Numbered from the stretch's first letter, positions 1 through 7,673 are shown. The stretch: DNA of 46,110 nucleotides from an uncultured Hyphomicrobiales bacterium (GCA_903847605.1 CAINED010000070.1:1-46110), one strand, 5' to 3'. Notes: generated by a model not told the origin, from the letters alone. A program made the numbers and translations.

Positions 1-140
1 AGCATGGCTTGCGGACGTCATCGCCCGCATCGCTGATCATCCGATCAATCGCGTCGACGAATTGCTCCCCTGGAAATGGGAGAAAGCCATGCCCCAAGCT
101 CTTGCCGCATAGCGATCCGCGGTCGTCAGATCACGCTTAC
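1..140 (+). mobile_element. IS66-family insertion sequence, right-hand end only
   Basis: The first 140 bases read as the end of an IS66-family element. The tail of its large transposase (2-112) is followed by 28 non-coding bases that finish in CGCTTAC at 134-140, the reverse complement of the GTAAGCG that typically begins IS66 inverted repeats. The next bases already encode integrase sequence (VSLATKS), so the element is inserted inside the integrase gene. IS66 elements make 8-bp target duplications, so 141-148 (gtctctct) should be repeated on the far side, outside the window. The family and end are inferred from memory of the family, not a search. Confidence 0.75.
2..112 (+). pseudogene. IS66 family transposase (TnpC), C-terminal 36 residues
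   Basis: Frame 2 encodes WLADVIARIADHPINRVDEL followed by LPWKW and ends in TAG at 110-112. This is the characteristic C-terminus of the IS66 large transposase, where a DVL-RI-DHP-N-I-ELLPW pattern precedes the stop. Only the tail is in the window, so whether the transposase is complete cannot be judged. The TTG at 9 that opens the overlapping integrase frame lies inside this transposase and is probably not a real start. Confidence 0.75.
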
Positions 141-1733
141 GTCTCTCTCGCTACGAAAAGCTTTGCTGAAGCGCGCTGGCTCGCCAGCCGACTGACCTGC
201 GTATTCGACAACGCTCTGGAAGGATTGGACGGCATGCATCCTGACATCAGCGCGTTCCTGCGGGATCACCTAAAAGAGACGTTGGAGAAAACGCGAAAGG
301 ACTTGTTGCGTGCGCCATACGTGCCACGGACCGGAGGTGACCCCGACTTTCCCGAGCCGGACTCCAATGCGACCAGCCTGCGCCTCGTTAGGGCGATGAT
401 ACAAAACATGCAGGATACCCTGGTGAGCCGGGACATCCGGCCGGCGATGCCAACGGCGAGAAAACTCGCATCGAAGTTTGGGCTCCCTGACGACGAGGAT
501 GCTCTCGCAGAACTCAGTTTGGGATTGGCCCAAGTATCACTTCAGATGTTCGAAAAGAAAGCGGAGTGGCTTCAGAAAGGCATTATCGACCGTATTGAAT
601 TTGAAAGGCAGCCAGTCCCGTCAGAGGTATTGGCATTCCAACAACCACCGAAACCAACGGACGGCCCAAAGTTGTCCGAACTGCTCCCGGTCTACACCGA
701 TTTCATGAGAACCAGTGGGAGCTGGACTGGTCAAACTTTGGCGCAGAATGAAAAGAGCTTCAGCATGTTTCTGGAGGTTGCTGGAGACCTGCCGGTACAA
801 GCCTATGACAGGAAGCTCACTGCTGGATACTATGATGTTTTGCGAAATCTTCCTGCCAATTATTCTCGTCCAGTAGAATGGCGAGGCATGCCGTTAGCCG
901 AAATCGCGCAACAGAAAAGCGCGGCCGATGAGCCTAAGCTTTCGATGAAGACGGTAAAACGCCACATGACGGCAATTAGCAAGTTATTTAAGCACCTTCA
1001 TACAAATGGACAGCGCGAGGGCGAAAACCCTGCGAAAGGCTTTGAGTATCCGAAGCCCAAGCAGCGCTCAAATGAAGGGAGGCAGGAATGGAAAGGGCAA
1101 GCCTTAGCCAAACTATTCCAGTCTCCAGTATGGACAGGGTGTGCATCGAAATCACGGCGCACGGTACCCGGTACGAAAATCATTAAAGATGAGAAATACT
1201 GGCTTCCCCTGCTGGGACTCTACCACGGCAATAGATTGGAAGAATTCGCACAGTTGCGCATCGAAGATATCCAAGAGGAAGAGGGGATTTGGTTTTTTCG
1301 GATCAACGACGAAGGCAACAGACAGCTCAAGAACGCGCAGTCGCGCCGTCGCGTGCCCATCCACCCCGAAGTCTGCCGATTGGGGTTTTTAGACTACGTT
1401 AAGAGCTTCCCCCCGGAGCCATCCGGTTTGGTATTTCCAAACTTGCAACCCGGCGGTTCAGACAGGAAGTTGGGTTTTTATTTTTCCAAATGGTTTGGAG
1501 CCTATCGAAAGGCCGTGGGCGTTTATGAAGACAAGCTCGATTACCATTCGTTTCGGGCTAGCTTCATTACCAAGCTTTACGTGGCGAGTGTCAGCGAGGC
1601 GATGGTGCATGTGCTGGTCGGCCATGAAGGCAAGCACGTTAGCAGCGCGGTCTACCTAAAGGAGGTCCCCCTGCCTGTCCTTGCTGAAGCGATGGCTACC
1701 GTGACCTACTCCGAAGTGGCGGTTGCAGGTTAG
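9..1733 (+). CDS. Tyrosine recombinase/integrase, 5' end replaced by IS66
   Basis: This is a phage/island-type integrase that would catalyse site-specific recombination of the surrounding element. Genuine integrase sequence begins at about 141 (VSLATKSFAEARWLASRL, the usual strand and helix after a lost N-terminal segment). A SAM-like core-binding domain follows at about 680-1030, then the catalytic domain. Catalytic residues visible are Arg (codon 1233-1235, in GNRLEE), the HxxR box in YHSFRASF (about 1542-1565), the GHE box near 1620, and the Tyr nucleophile (codon 1653-1655, in AVYLKEV). The frame stays open upstream to a TTG at 9, but codons 9-140 are IS66 DNA read in another frame. The gene has therefore lost roughly 30-50 N-terminal residues and its own promoter, and is probably inactive or expressed only from the IS. 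Confidence 0.85.
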   Translation: MRTSSPASLIIRSIASTNCSPGNGRKPCPKLLPHSDPRSSDHAYVSLATKSFAEARWLASRLTCVFDNALEGLDGMHPDISAFLRDHLKETLEKTRKDLLRAPYVPRTGGDPDFPEPDSNATSLRLVRAMIQNMQDTLVSRDIRPAMPTARKLASKFGLPDDEDALAELSLGLAQVSLQMFEKKAEWLQKGIIDRIEFERQPVPSEVLAFQQPPKPTDGPKLSELLPVYTDFMRTSGSWTGQTLAQNEKSFSMFLEVAGDLPVQAYDRKLTAGYYDVLRNLPANYSRPVEWRGMPLAEIAQQKSAADEPKLSMKTVKRHMTAISKLFKHLHTNGQREGENPAKGFEYPKPKQRSNEGRQEWKGQALAKLFQSPVWTGCASKSRRTVPGTKIIKDEKYWLPLLGLYHGNRLEEFAQLRIEDIQEEEGIWFFRINDEGNRQLKNAQSRRRVPIHPEVCRLGFLDYVKSFPPEPSGLVFPNLQPGGSDRKLGFYFSKWFGAYRKAVGVYEDKLDYHSFRASFITKLYVASVSEAMVHVLVGHEGKHVSSAVYLKEVPLPVLAEAMATVTYSEVAVAG

Positions 1734-1783
1734 GACGATGCACCCGCTGCACGCAGCAGTGTAAGCCGCAGCCTTAAGATGCC

Positions 1784-1905
1784 CTAGGAAGCCCGTGGGC
1801 GGCCCCTACGTTTCCGGCTAGGGCTGTACCAAATTTGCCCCTATCGCCGCCAGTGGACTCCCTAGAGTCTGGGAGAGTCGCTCGGTGGCTCTGCGAAGGC
1901 ACGGT
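1784..1905. repeat. Diverged direct repeat, copy A
   Basis: About 120 bases downstream of the integrase resemble 2587-2712. Both copies share cGTGGGCGG, GCTAGGG, a 19-base identical core CAGTGGACTCCCTAGAGTC (1851-1869 here) and GTGGCT-TGCG at the end. The core contains GACTC-CCTA-GAGTC, an inverted repeat with a 4-base spacer. The two copies flank the response-regulator gene. The function is unknown; it could be a recombination, replication or regulatory site. Confidence 0.6.
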
Positions 1906-1933
1906 GCGTGCTGCCTTGCATGCCGCCATACCA

Positions 1934-2335
1934 CTAAGCTGCAGCCCGTCCCGACAAGCGGAAAGCCTGAGAGAGGCGACCTGCCAGTTCTCCTGGTCTC
2001 TGCGGTTTGACAATAAAGCCGTCAACACCGAGTTGCCGCGCCGTGGCCATGCATCCCCAAGTCGAATCGCCTGTAAGGAAGTAGAACCTTGGGCGGTTCT
2101 TGTTGGATAATTGCTTCATGGCCTCCAACAGCTGCGGCCCGTTAGTAGGCAGCATGTGCCAATCGCAGATTATCACGTCAAACCGTTTCTCGGCGATACG
2201 CTTCAAGGCTTCCTCTGCGGTGCACACGCCCTCTACGTGTTTGAAGCCCAGCGCGTTTAAGGCCGCGGAGGTCACCGCGATTGAGGTCTTCTGGTCGTCC
2301 ACCACCAAAGCCGATACGTTCTGTTCGTATGCCAT
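1934..2335 (-). CDS. Stand-alone response regulator receiver (CheY-like)
   Basis: A 133-residue single-domain receiver that would be phosphorylated by a histidine kinase and act by protein contact, because no output domain follows. The expected residues are present: acidic pair D13/D14 (VVDDQ), phospho-acceptor D58 (ICDWHM), T88 (LTGD) and K110 (VKPQ). The start at 2335 (MAYEQN) is chosen because AGAGGGG lies just upstream; the frame stays open to an ATG at 2368 without a ribosome site. No kinase gene is nearby. It sits in island DNA between two copies of a diverged repeat, pointing toward the integrase. Single-receiver proteins are common cargo on rhizobial islands, but the partner here is unknown. 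Confidence 0.85.
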   Translation of the reverse strand: MAYEQNVSALVVDDQKTSIAVTSAALNALGFKHVEGVCTAEEALKRIAEKRFDVIICDWHMLPTNGPQLLEAMKQLSNKNRPRFYFLTGDSTWGCMATARQLGVDGFIVKPQRPGELAGRLSQAFRLSGRAAA

Positions 2336-2586
2336 AGGCCCCTCTGTCCGCATTGTGACGGTTGTCATCCGGACATCCGAAAGAGTTAATACCGCTTAAG
2401 TCCTCTGAAATCGGAAATCCAATTGGTTCAATTTTAAGGACCTCGCTGTGCTCACCGGGCTGCTGCCGCTCGACACTTAGTGAGGCACGGGCTGACGCCT
2501 GCAGATGCGACTTAGCTTTAAGCTGGTGGCTACCCCAGAGGCTCACTGAGGCCATCACAGAAGGCGGTAACTGAACGGTGCCTCTA

Positions 2587-2712
2587 GGAGCTCATAAGGG
2601 ACTCGTGGGCGGGTCTTACCGGTTTGAGCTAGGGTGACTACTGTTAGAGCTATACTGCCGTCAGTGGACTCCCTAGAGTCAGGAGGTGTCAGTCTGTGGC
2701 TGCGGTCGGCCC
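2587..2712. repeat. Diverged direct repeat, copy B
   Basis: Second copy of the repeat described at 1784-1905, in the same orientation. The 19-base identical core is at 2662-2680. The similarity is patchy on both sides of the core and longer than chance would give. Neither copy carries an open frame of its own. Confidence 0.6.
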
Positions 2713-2780
2713 CGAGGTAGAGCGAGGCGGCGAGCCGAATGGGGCAGGCTAAGAACCAGCGGGTGTAAAACGTTCGCTAT

Positions 2781-2829
2781 ATACCTCAAGTGTCCCCCTC
2801 CCGTTACTCCCCCTGTTATCTTGAGGTAT
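2781..2829. repeat. Perfect 10-base inverted repeat with pyrimidine-rich loop
   Basis: ATACCTCAAG at 2781-2790 is exactly complementary to CTTGAGGTAT at 2820-2829. The 29-base loop is C-rich on this strand (two CCCCCT-type blocks, each followed by GTTA) and so G-rich on the other. It lies 140 bases beyond the 3' end of the polymerase-like gene. It could be a transcription terminator, a cruciform or a replication origin element; the sequence alone does not decide. Confidence 0.55.
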
Positions 2830-2968
2830 CCCAACGTGCCTACCGAACCGAAGGTAGCCCCAACGCCACCCGAATGGGCACCGCAATCGTTATCACCACA
2901 ATTGCTATCAACCCTAAGGCACCAAGTGGTCCCCCGGTAACCCGCAGAGGCGCAAAGTCCCAAGGCAC

Positions 2969-4339
2969 CTAGGGAGCACCGCGCGTAGCAGGGGGTGAAA
3001 CCTTAAGTCCCGGCGATATGCCACACACCAATTGATAGTTACGGCCCAAGGCCTCTTCCGCAGCCTGCTGGTCCTCAAGTCGCACAATCAGGCTATCGTG
3101 AACGCAAAGGGACGGCTTGCCCTTGCGCATCAACTCGTTCATCGAGCCGAGCATTGCCTTACTTTCCGCGAACATCAGGTCGGCCCAAGTGGTGCTGCTA
3201 GTAGCCCAACCTGCCAGCAGAGGATGCTTGGCGATCATGAGGTCCCGAATGTGTTTAACTGACGCCACGTCGGAAATCTTACAGCCGTGCGCTTCGAAAT
3301 AGTCCTCGCTTAGCTTGGCGGGCCACCGAACGTGATGTCGGGTGTGGCCTAAGGTCGCCACGGTCCACATCTTCACGGCGTCGCGATCTATCCCCACGTC
3401 ATAAGGGTCGCTCTCAGTATCGAAAGGCAGCTTCGCCAGCCCATGCAGAATTGTCAGATAGCTTGCATTGACGTCGATCTCAACGACGGGACGGCCCCCT
3501 ATCAGCATTGCACTACGGACCGGCTTCTTTTCATTCTGATAGCTGCCCTTCAGGCCATATAAACGGCCACCTTTGTTCCAACCGTAAGGCTTCGCAACGT
3601 CACCTTCGTTAAAGATGCGCCAGTAGCCCCTATGCTTTGCGCCCTGAATGGGGAAGCTATCGAGGAACACGTTGAGTGTTGTCATCTCAGCTTTGAGCGC
3701 ATCCACTTCGGCGGTTGCAACGTATCGCATTCTCTTGGGTGGAACTTTGCGCCGGCCCTTGCCTGACGAAGCGGTCTTCAGCGTGATAGGATTGGCAGGA
3801 AGCGGCACTAGGAAATGTGCGTCCACGTTCGCGCCTGTAATGCCAAACTGGTGTGCTAGTCGCAGTAGTGGAGAAAGCGCCAGAAAGTGAGCCGCAACTC
3901 CCCCCGAGGGATAAACCTTGTAGTCGTCCGCAAATGCCACCTTCGTGACGTACTTCTTTCCTTTGACATGTGCCACATATTGGAGCGACAACAGGGCCGC
4001 AATCAGTGCCTGAAAGGTTCGAACGCTGACGGGCTCCCCGGTATATTCCTCCGCTCTCATGGATCGATATGTCCAGCCTGCCGCTTTCTTATCGCCGGCA
4101 GCCGCCAATAAGTCGCCCAAGAAGCCCGTTACGGCAGTCCGAAGCTTTGCCTCCCCGGTGCGCCTATTGTTGGTGCGTGCGCTGCTGGAAAGTTCATGCG
4201 CCGAGACGATCGCCAATAACGCGTCAACCAGTTGCGTTGCTTCGGGTGTGACGGCAAGGCAAGTGAGTGATGCGAAATGCGCAGTATCCTTGGGGGGCGG
4301 GACGTAACCTGGTCGTGTGGGTGTGGACGTTGTGCTCAT
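2969..4339 (-). CDS. Putative family-A-like DNA polymerase (TV-Pol-like) of a mobile element
   Basis: A 456-residue protein whose C-terminal half has the layout of a minimal polymerase palm of superfamily A. GRLYGLKGSYQ (259-268) and a conserved-looking Arg (R275) lead into VVEIDVNASYLTILHG (285-300), where D289 would be the motif A metal ligand. A Lys-bearing helix RDAVKMW (319-325) follows, then LCVHDSLIV (411-419), where H414-D415 fits motif C. Such polymerases, described as the TV-Pol family in bacterial mobile elements and some viruses, are thought to replicate the element. The N-terminal 200 residues show no domain I recognise. Start 4339 (MSTTSTP) is preferred over the ATG at 4375, though neither has a strong ribosome site. 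Assignment is by motif reading only; an unrelated hypothetical protein remains possible. Confidence 0.5.
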   Translation of the reverse strand: MSTTSTPTRPGYVPPPKDTAHFASLTCLAVTPEATQLVDALLAIVSAHELSSSARTNNRRTGEAKLRTAVTGFLGDLLAAAGDKKAAGWTYRSMRAEEYTGEPVSVRTFQALIAALLSLQYVAHVKGKKYVTKVAFADDYKVYPSGGVAAHFLALSPLLRLAHQFGITGANVDAHFLVPLPANPITLKTASSGKGRRKVPPKRMRYVATAEVDALKAEMTTLNVFLDSFPIQGAKHRGYWRIFNEGDVAKPYGWNKGGRLYGLKGSYQNEKKPVRSAMLIGGRPVVEIDVNASYLTILHGLAKLPFDTESDPYDVGIDRDAVKMWTVATLGHTRHHVRWPAKLSEDYFEAHGCKISDVASVKHIRDLMIAKHPLLAGWATSSTTWADLMFAESKAMLGSMNELMRKGKPSLCVHDSLIVRLEDQQAAEEALGRNYQLVCGISPGLKVSPPATRGAP

Positions 4340-4712
4340 TGCGCACGATAGCACCAATCGCGGGGGCGCGGGCATAGCTCACAAAATAACGCTTTATGCT
4401 CGATAAAAGCCCTCGTAGCTCCTTGGCATGACACCTTGCGCCCATGTGGTATTAAGGCAACACTATATGAGGCGGCTGGTATGGGCCGCGGCTCACGGTC
4501 GGAACACAGGCTAACCCAGCGAAGGCCCGCATATGGCAGTACCCGATTATCAAACACTGATGTTGCCACTCCTCCGGTTCGCCGCCAAGGGGGAACCAGC
4601 TTCCCTCTAGCCTCTGCGATTGCAGATGAGCTAATTCAGCTCGTGCTTCTTGTTAATAAACAGAAATCAGGTCAGATTAGAATTCGTCTCGCGTCCATCT
4701 GGAGCCTATCGG
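4340..4712. other. Divergent intergenic region containing a gene remnant
   Basis: These 373 bases separate the polymerase-like gene (minus) from the Bug receptor (plus) and must hold both promoters. No clear -35/-10 pairs stand out. The only recognisable coding trace is the Mrr-like remnant at 4533-4676, listed separately. Confidence 0.5.
4533..4676 (+). pseudogene. Remnant of an Mrr-type restriction protein N-terminal domain
   Basis: From ATG 4533 the frame reads MAVPDYQTLMLPLLRFAAKG and stops at TAG 4608-4610. A +1 or -1 shift continues as LASAIADELIQL. The pattern P-DYQTLMLPLLR-AA-G followed by an AI--LA-EF/L helix is typical of the winged-helix N-terminus (Mrr_N) of Mrr-family restriction endonucleases, which target modified DNA. 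The rest of the protein, including the nuclease domain, is missing; the Bug gene starts 60-180 bases later. I read this as a decayed gene, possibly cut during insertion of the neighbouring gene. Confidence 0.45.
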
Positions 4713-5696
4713 ATGAAATTTTGCCAAAAGCTGCTGATCACTCTTTGCTTGTTCTCCGGCGTTGGTGCCGCCACAGCGCAAGACGCAGCAAGTCGATTTC
4801 CTTTCGGGCCCATAAGATTGGTAGTTCCATTTCCAGCGGGCGGCGGGACTGATGCAACTGCCCGACGCATTGCTAATAAACTCAAAGACGTCTGGGCCCA
4901 GCCTATCGTTGTGGAAAACCGTGCGGGCGCGGGCGGCAATTTGGGAACCCAATTCGTCTTCGATTCAGCTCCCGACGGGCATACCCTTCTGGTTACGGCT
5001 CCAGCCCCGCTAACAACCAACAGGTTTTTCTATAAGCAGATGCGCTTTATTCCAGACAACTTCGAGCCGATATCTATAGTGAACTATGTTCCATTCGTAC
5101 TTGTGGTGCGGCCCAATGACAGCCGCTTCCGAACCGCCGCTGAGTTCGTAGCATTTGCTAAGGCAAATCCGGGCAAGCTGTCCTACAGCACGCCTGGCAT
5201 GGGATCGATTCATCATCTGACTGCCGAATGGTTTGAACGGTTGCACGGCACTAAGGTTCTCCATGTGCCATACAAGGGCATAGCTCCCGCGCTCAACGAT
5301 CTTGCAGCGGGACATGTCGATTTCATGTTCTCGGACATGTCAACCGCTCTTCGCCTCGCGCTAGGCGGCAAGCTGTCAATTCTAGCGTCCTTGACGACTG
5401 AAAAAGTCCAAATGCTCGGTGACGTACCGATAGCATCGGAAGCCGGACTCAAAGAGCTGCTTTCCGATACTTTCACCAGCGTTGTCGCGCCTCCTGGTAC
5501 TCCTCGCCCAATTTTAGAAAAATTGTCGGCAGCAATCAATGAGGCTATCAACTCCCCTGAAGATAAAGAGCTGGCCGCAAAAACTGGCGTCCTTACTTTG
5601 GGTACCTCCCCGGAACGAGCTCGAGAAGTGATATCGCAAGATACGCGGCGATGGGAGCGCGTCATTGAAGCGGCACAGATCAAAATTGCAGAGTAG
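4713..5696 (+). CDS. Bug-family (TTT) solute-binding protein
   Basis: A 327-residue periplasmic receptor of the Bordetella uptake gene family, which binds carboxylates and other small acids for tripartite tricarboxylate transporters. A signal peptide (MKFCQKLLITL to ATAQ) precedes the family's first strand, PIRLVVPFPAGGGTDATAR. Further family blocks are VVENRAGAGGNLG, APDGHTLL, NPGKLSYSTPGMGS and VPYKGIAPALNDLAAGHVD. ATG 4713 is chosen because GGAG lies eight bases upstream and the signal peptide starts here. It stands alone in the island with no TctA/TctB genes, and its lower-GC codon use resembles its island neighbours rather than the receptors after 9 kb. The substrate cannot be read from the sequence. 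Confidence 0.9.
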   Translation: MKFCQKLLITLCLFSGVGAATAQDAASRFPFGPIRLVVPFPAGGGTDATARRIANKLKDVWAQPIVVENRAGAGGNLGTQFVFDSAPDGHTLLVTAPAPLTTNRFFYKQMRFIPDNFEPISIVNYVPFVLVVRPNDSRFRTAAEFVAFAKANPGKLSYSTPGMGSIHHLTAEWFERLHGTKVLHVPYKGIAPALNDLAAGHVDFMFSDMSTALRLALGGKLSILASLTTEKVQMLGDVPIASEAGLKELLSDTFTSVVAPPGTPRPILEKLSAAINEAINSPEDKELAAKTGVLTLGTSPERAREVISQDTRRWERVIEAAQIKIAE

Positions 5697-5823
5697 TGAT
5701 GAGGAACTTTAGGAGGGGCGACACCTTCAGTCGTATCGGCTTCGAGCATGCACCAATCGTCGGTTAAAGGGGCCGCCGCCAGTGCGCCGATTGGCTCTCT
5801 AGCGGCGGACGTTTCGTGTTCTC

Positions 5824-6192
5824 CTAGTGCGCGGCGTGCTCGATTTCTGAGTGAGCCGGTACAACCAAGAGTGAATCCCGGCGCTTGGACTTGCCGAAGC
5901 TTTTGACCAGCAAGTTTTCGCGCCTCAAATTGGTGGTATCACCGTCACGGTATTTCACTTGTTGGCCGGGTCCTGCATTCACGATAATCCGTGCGATTCC
6001 GACAAGGTTATCTACTCCATGCGTTCGCGGGTAGTGTCTGCCGCGACCATTTCCATTCGAAAAGAAAGGGCCATTACCCACGACATTTCGGTCAATTGCA
6101 TCGACGACAAAGTGGCCGGCGTTGGACATCGGGAGCTTACAGATATCATTCATTGCGCCTGCGGAGTTCGCAGAGGTTCGTTGTTCATTCAT
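5824..6192 (-). CDS. Small HNH/AP2-like hypothetical protein
   Basis: A 122-residue basic protein. Its C-terminal half contains VKYRDGDTTNLRRENLLV (about residues 80-97), close to the strand-loop-helix (I/V-x-H/Y-x-NGD-x-x-DNR-x-x-N-L) that ends many phage HNH endonuclease and AP2-like DNA-binding domains. The paired zinc-finger cysteines and a clear HNH His are absent, so it is more likely a DNA-binding fragment than an active nuclease. Start 6192 (MNEQRT) follows GGAACTCAA; the frame opens further to 6294 without a ribosome site. It converges on the Bug gene. It may be a small mobile-element protein or a decayed homing endonuclease. The domain call is an inference. Confidence 0.5.
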   Translation of the reverse strand: MNEQRTSANSAGAMNDICKLPMSNAGHFVVDAIDRNVVGNGPFFSNGNGRGRHYPRTHGVDNLVGIARIIVNAGPGQQVKYRDGDTTNLRRENLLVKSFGKSKRRDSLLVVPAHSEIEHAAH

Positions 6193-6790
6193 TTGAGTTC
6201 CAAAGTTGGCTGCCAGCAACGTCTCCCAAGTGGTTCGGGAGATGCGACGCCAGCAAGTTGAGGGATTGGTTTTTCCGCCTGAACTGAAAACCAAGAAGAG
6301 GGCCGAATATCGCGTCCCTCGTCTAGAGGGTCACTTTCCGGGCCATCGGCCAACTTAAGTCACTGTTAAATCGTGATAAAAGTACACTCAGGTGGTCAAT
6401 ACATAAGAAAAGTCAGAAATGGGCTCTGAAAATCGCTCAGGGGGGCGTACGAAACGGTCCACCCGTCACCATGCCGTTGACGTTGGCGGCGGTCCCTTAG
6501 GCGCATCTGATCAATCTACACGGGTTGCCTCCAAGCTGCTTACCCAGTGCCGACTAGGTGCATTTCCAGACGGCGGTAGAATGCGATGGCCTCGGCCGGA
6601 CATTGCGCTTGCCGCCTGAGACAATCTCCCAACGCCCTGCGCGGCGAGTCCCAATAGGCCCTGCCCATGCGGGACAGTGTCCGCAAAGCACTAAGATGTC
6701 TCATTAGAGCTGATATTGACATTTGGGACAGATTGGCTCACAAGTCCTAAGAGCCTAGCGAGACGTTCGCAGGGGCTGGGGACCACAAAC
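6193..6790. other. Gene-free stretch upstream of the resolvase
   Basis: No supported gene lies in these roughly 600 bases. A 60-codon minus-strand frame (6540-6722) has an Arg-rich product without recognisable features. GGACA-G-TGTCC at 6672-6682 is a short inverted repeat about 110 bases before the resolvase start, where res subsites normally lie, but only one such copy was seen. The region also holds the promoter side of the HNH-like gene. Confidence 0.4.
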
Positions 6791-7348
6791 ATGTTTATCG
6801 GATACGCCCGCACTTCCACTGCTGACCAAATCGCCGGCCTAGACGCACAAGTCCAAGCGCTGAACGCCATCGGATGCGACAAGGTGTTCCAAGAGCGCGT
6901 TTCCTCTGTGTCCGAACGTGCGCAACTAGATGCGGCGCTCGACTACGTACGGGATGGGGACACGATTGTCGTAACGAAGCTGGACCGGCTGGCGCGCTCC
7001 GTTGCGGACTTCCTTACGATAGACGCCGCTGTGAAGGCCAAGGGAGCCTCCTTGCGGGTGCTAGACCTCAGCTTGGACACTGGCAGCGCGTCCGGCCGCC
7101 TCACGTTGAACCTCTTTGCGTCCATCGCGCAATTCGAGCGGGAAATCATGTTGGAGCGCCAGCGGGAGGGCATCGTCAAGGCCAAAGCCGAAGGGAAATA
7201 CAAGGGCCGGAAGCCCACTGCACGCGCCAAGAGCGAGACAGTCCTAGCGATGCACAAGGAAGGCGTGAGGCCGGTGGATATCGCACGGCAGGCGGGGATT
7301 GGCCGGGCCAGCGTCTATCGCATCCTTGAGGCTGCTAGCGCGTCCTAG
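6791..7348 (+). CDS. Serine recombinase, resolvase/invertase family
   Basis: A 185-residue small serine recombinase of the Tn3 resolvase/Hin type, which cuts and rejoins DNA at short paired sites to resolve cointegrates or invert segments. GYARTSTADQ carries the catalytic Ser (S9) with R7 beside it. KLDRLARSV supplies the conserved Arg pair. The dimer helix region LNLFASIAQFEREIMLERQREGI is intact, and a C-terminal helix-turn-helix (VRPVDIARQAGIGRASVYRIL) binds the site. ATG 6791 is chosen over the one at 6716 because the catalytic domain starts there with GGGGA just upstream. The length is that of an intact resolvase. No transposase partner is visible, so the transposon it came from is gone or incomplete. 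Confidence 0.92.
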   Translation: MFIGYARTSTADQIAGLDAQVQALNAIGCDKVFQERVSSVSERAQLDAALDYVRDGDTIVVTKLDRLARSVADFLTIDAAVKAKGASLRVLDLSLDTGSASGRLTLNLFASIAQFEREIMLERQREGIVKAKAEGKYKGRKPTARAKSETVLAMHKEGVRPVDIARQAGIGRASVYRILEAASAS

Positions 7349-7673
7349 CGGCGTGTTAGCGACGAGGTGCGGACTGTCCGGCTGTGCGCAGCTGCCCTCA
7401 GCCTCGACGAGATTTACCACCCCGCGAAAGCCCACAGCGTCTTTCCAACGGAATTCCAAACTAATTGGCGCAGGTGTTGCGCAGTATATCCCTCATCCCG
7501 CCAGCAGTTCACCTTGGCGAACTGAAAGTGACGGCCCCCTAATGACTCTGTTGCATGGCAAAATGGGACCCTATTCGGGGTACTCTATTTGTGATTCCTC
7601 GTTGGCAAACGCTTCAAAAACACACAGTAAACCGGCGGGCTGTTGTTCGCCTGAAGCTTGCAGTGAACGCAAC
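7349..7673. other. Gene-free stretch after the resolvase
   Basis: About 325 bases with no supported gene on either strand. The part around 7530-7610 (ccccctaatgactctg, then gggaccctattcggggta) looks like non-coding DNA from the end of an insertion sequence, but I could not identify a family or inverted repeats, so no element is claimed. Confidence 0.35.

Larger units (their letters stand above)
2369..2968. other. 600-base gene-free stretch with repeat copy B and an inverted repeat
   Basis: No convincing gene was found on either strand. The short open frames here have low-complexity products without recognisable domains. The stretch holds copy B of the diverged repeat and a perfect 10-base inverted repeat (2781-2829), both listed separately. 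On the minus strand a TATTAA near 2390 could be part of the response-regulator promoter, but this is weak. Confidence 0.5.

Noticed and set aside
5770..5812. A terminator hairpin between the Bug and HNH-like genes (CCGCCGC with GCGGCGG)
   Set aside because: The arms are simple GC triplet repeats separated by more than 20 bases and no T-run follows, so it is not reliable.
6672..6682. A resolvase res site (GGACA-G-TGTCC)
   Set aside because: Only one short inverted repeat was seen, whereas res sites contain two or three spaced copies. It is mentioned with the intergenic region but not called.
6540..6722. A 60-codon minus-strand small gene
   Set aside because: There is no clear ribosome site and no recognisable motif, and the frame length is not unusual for GC-rich DNA.
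7530..7620. A remnant of an insertion sequence (IS21-like non-coding end)
   Set aside because: The base pattern only vaguely recalls such ends. No transposase piece or inverted repeat pair was found, so it is not claimed.
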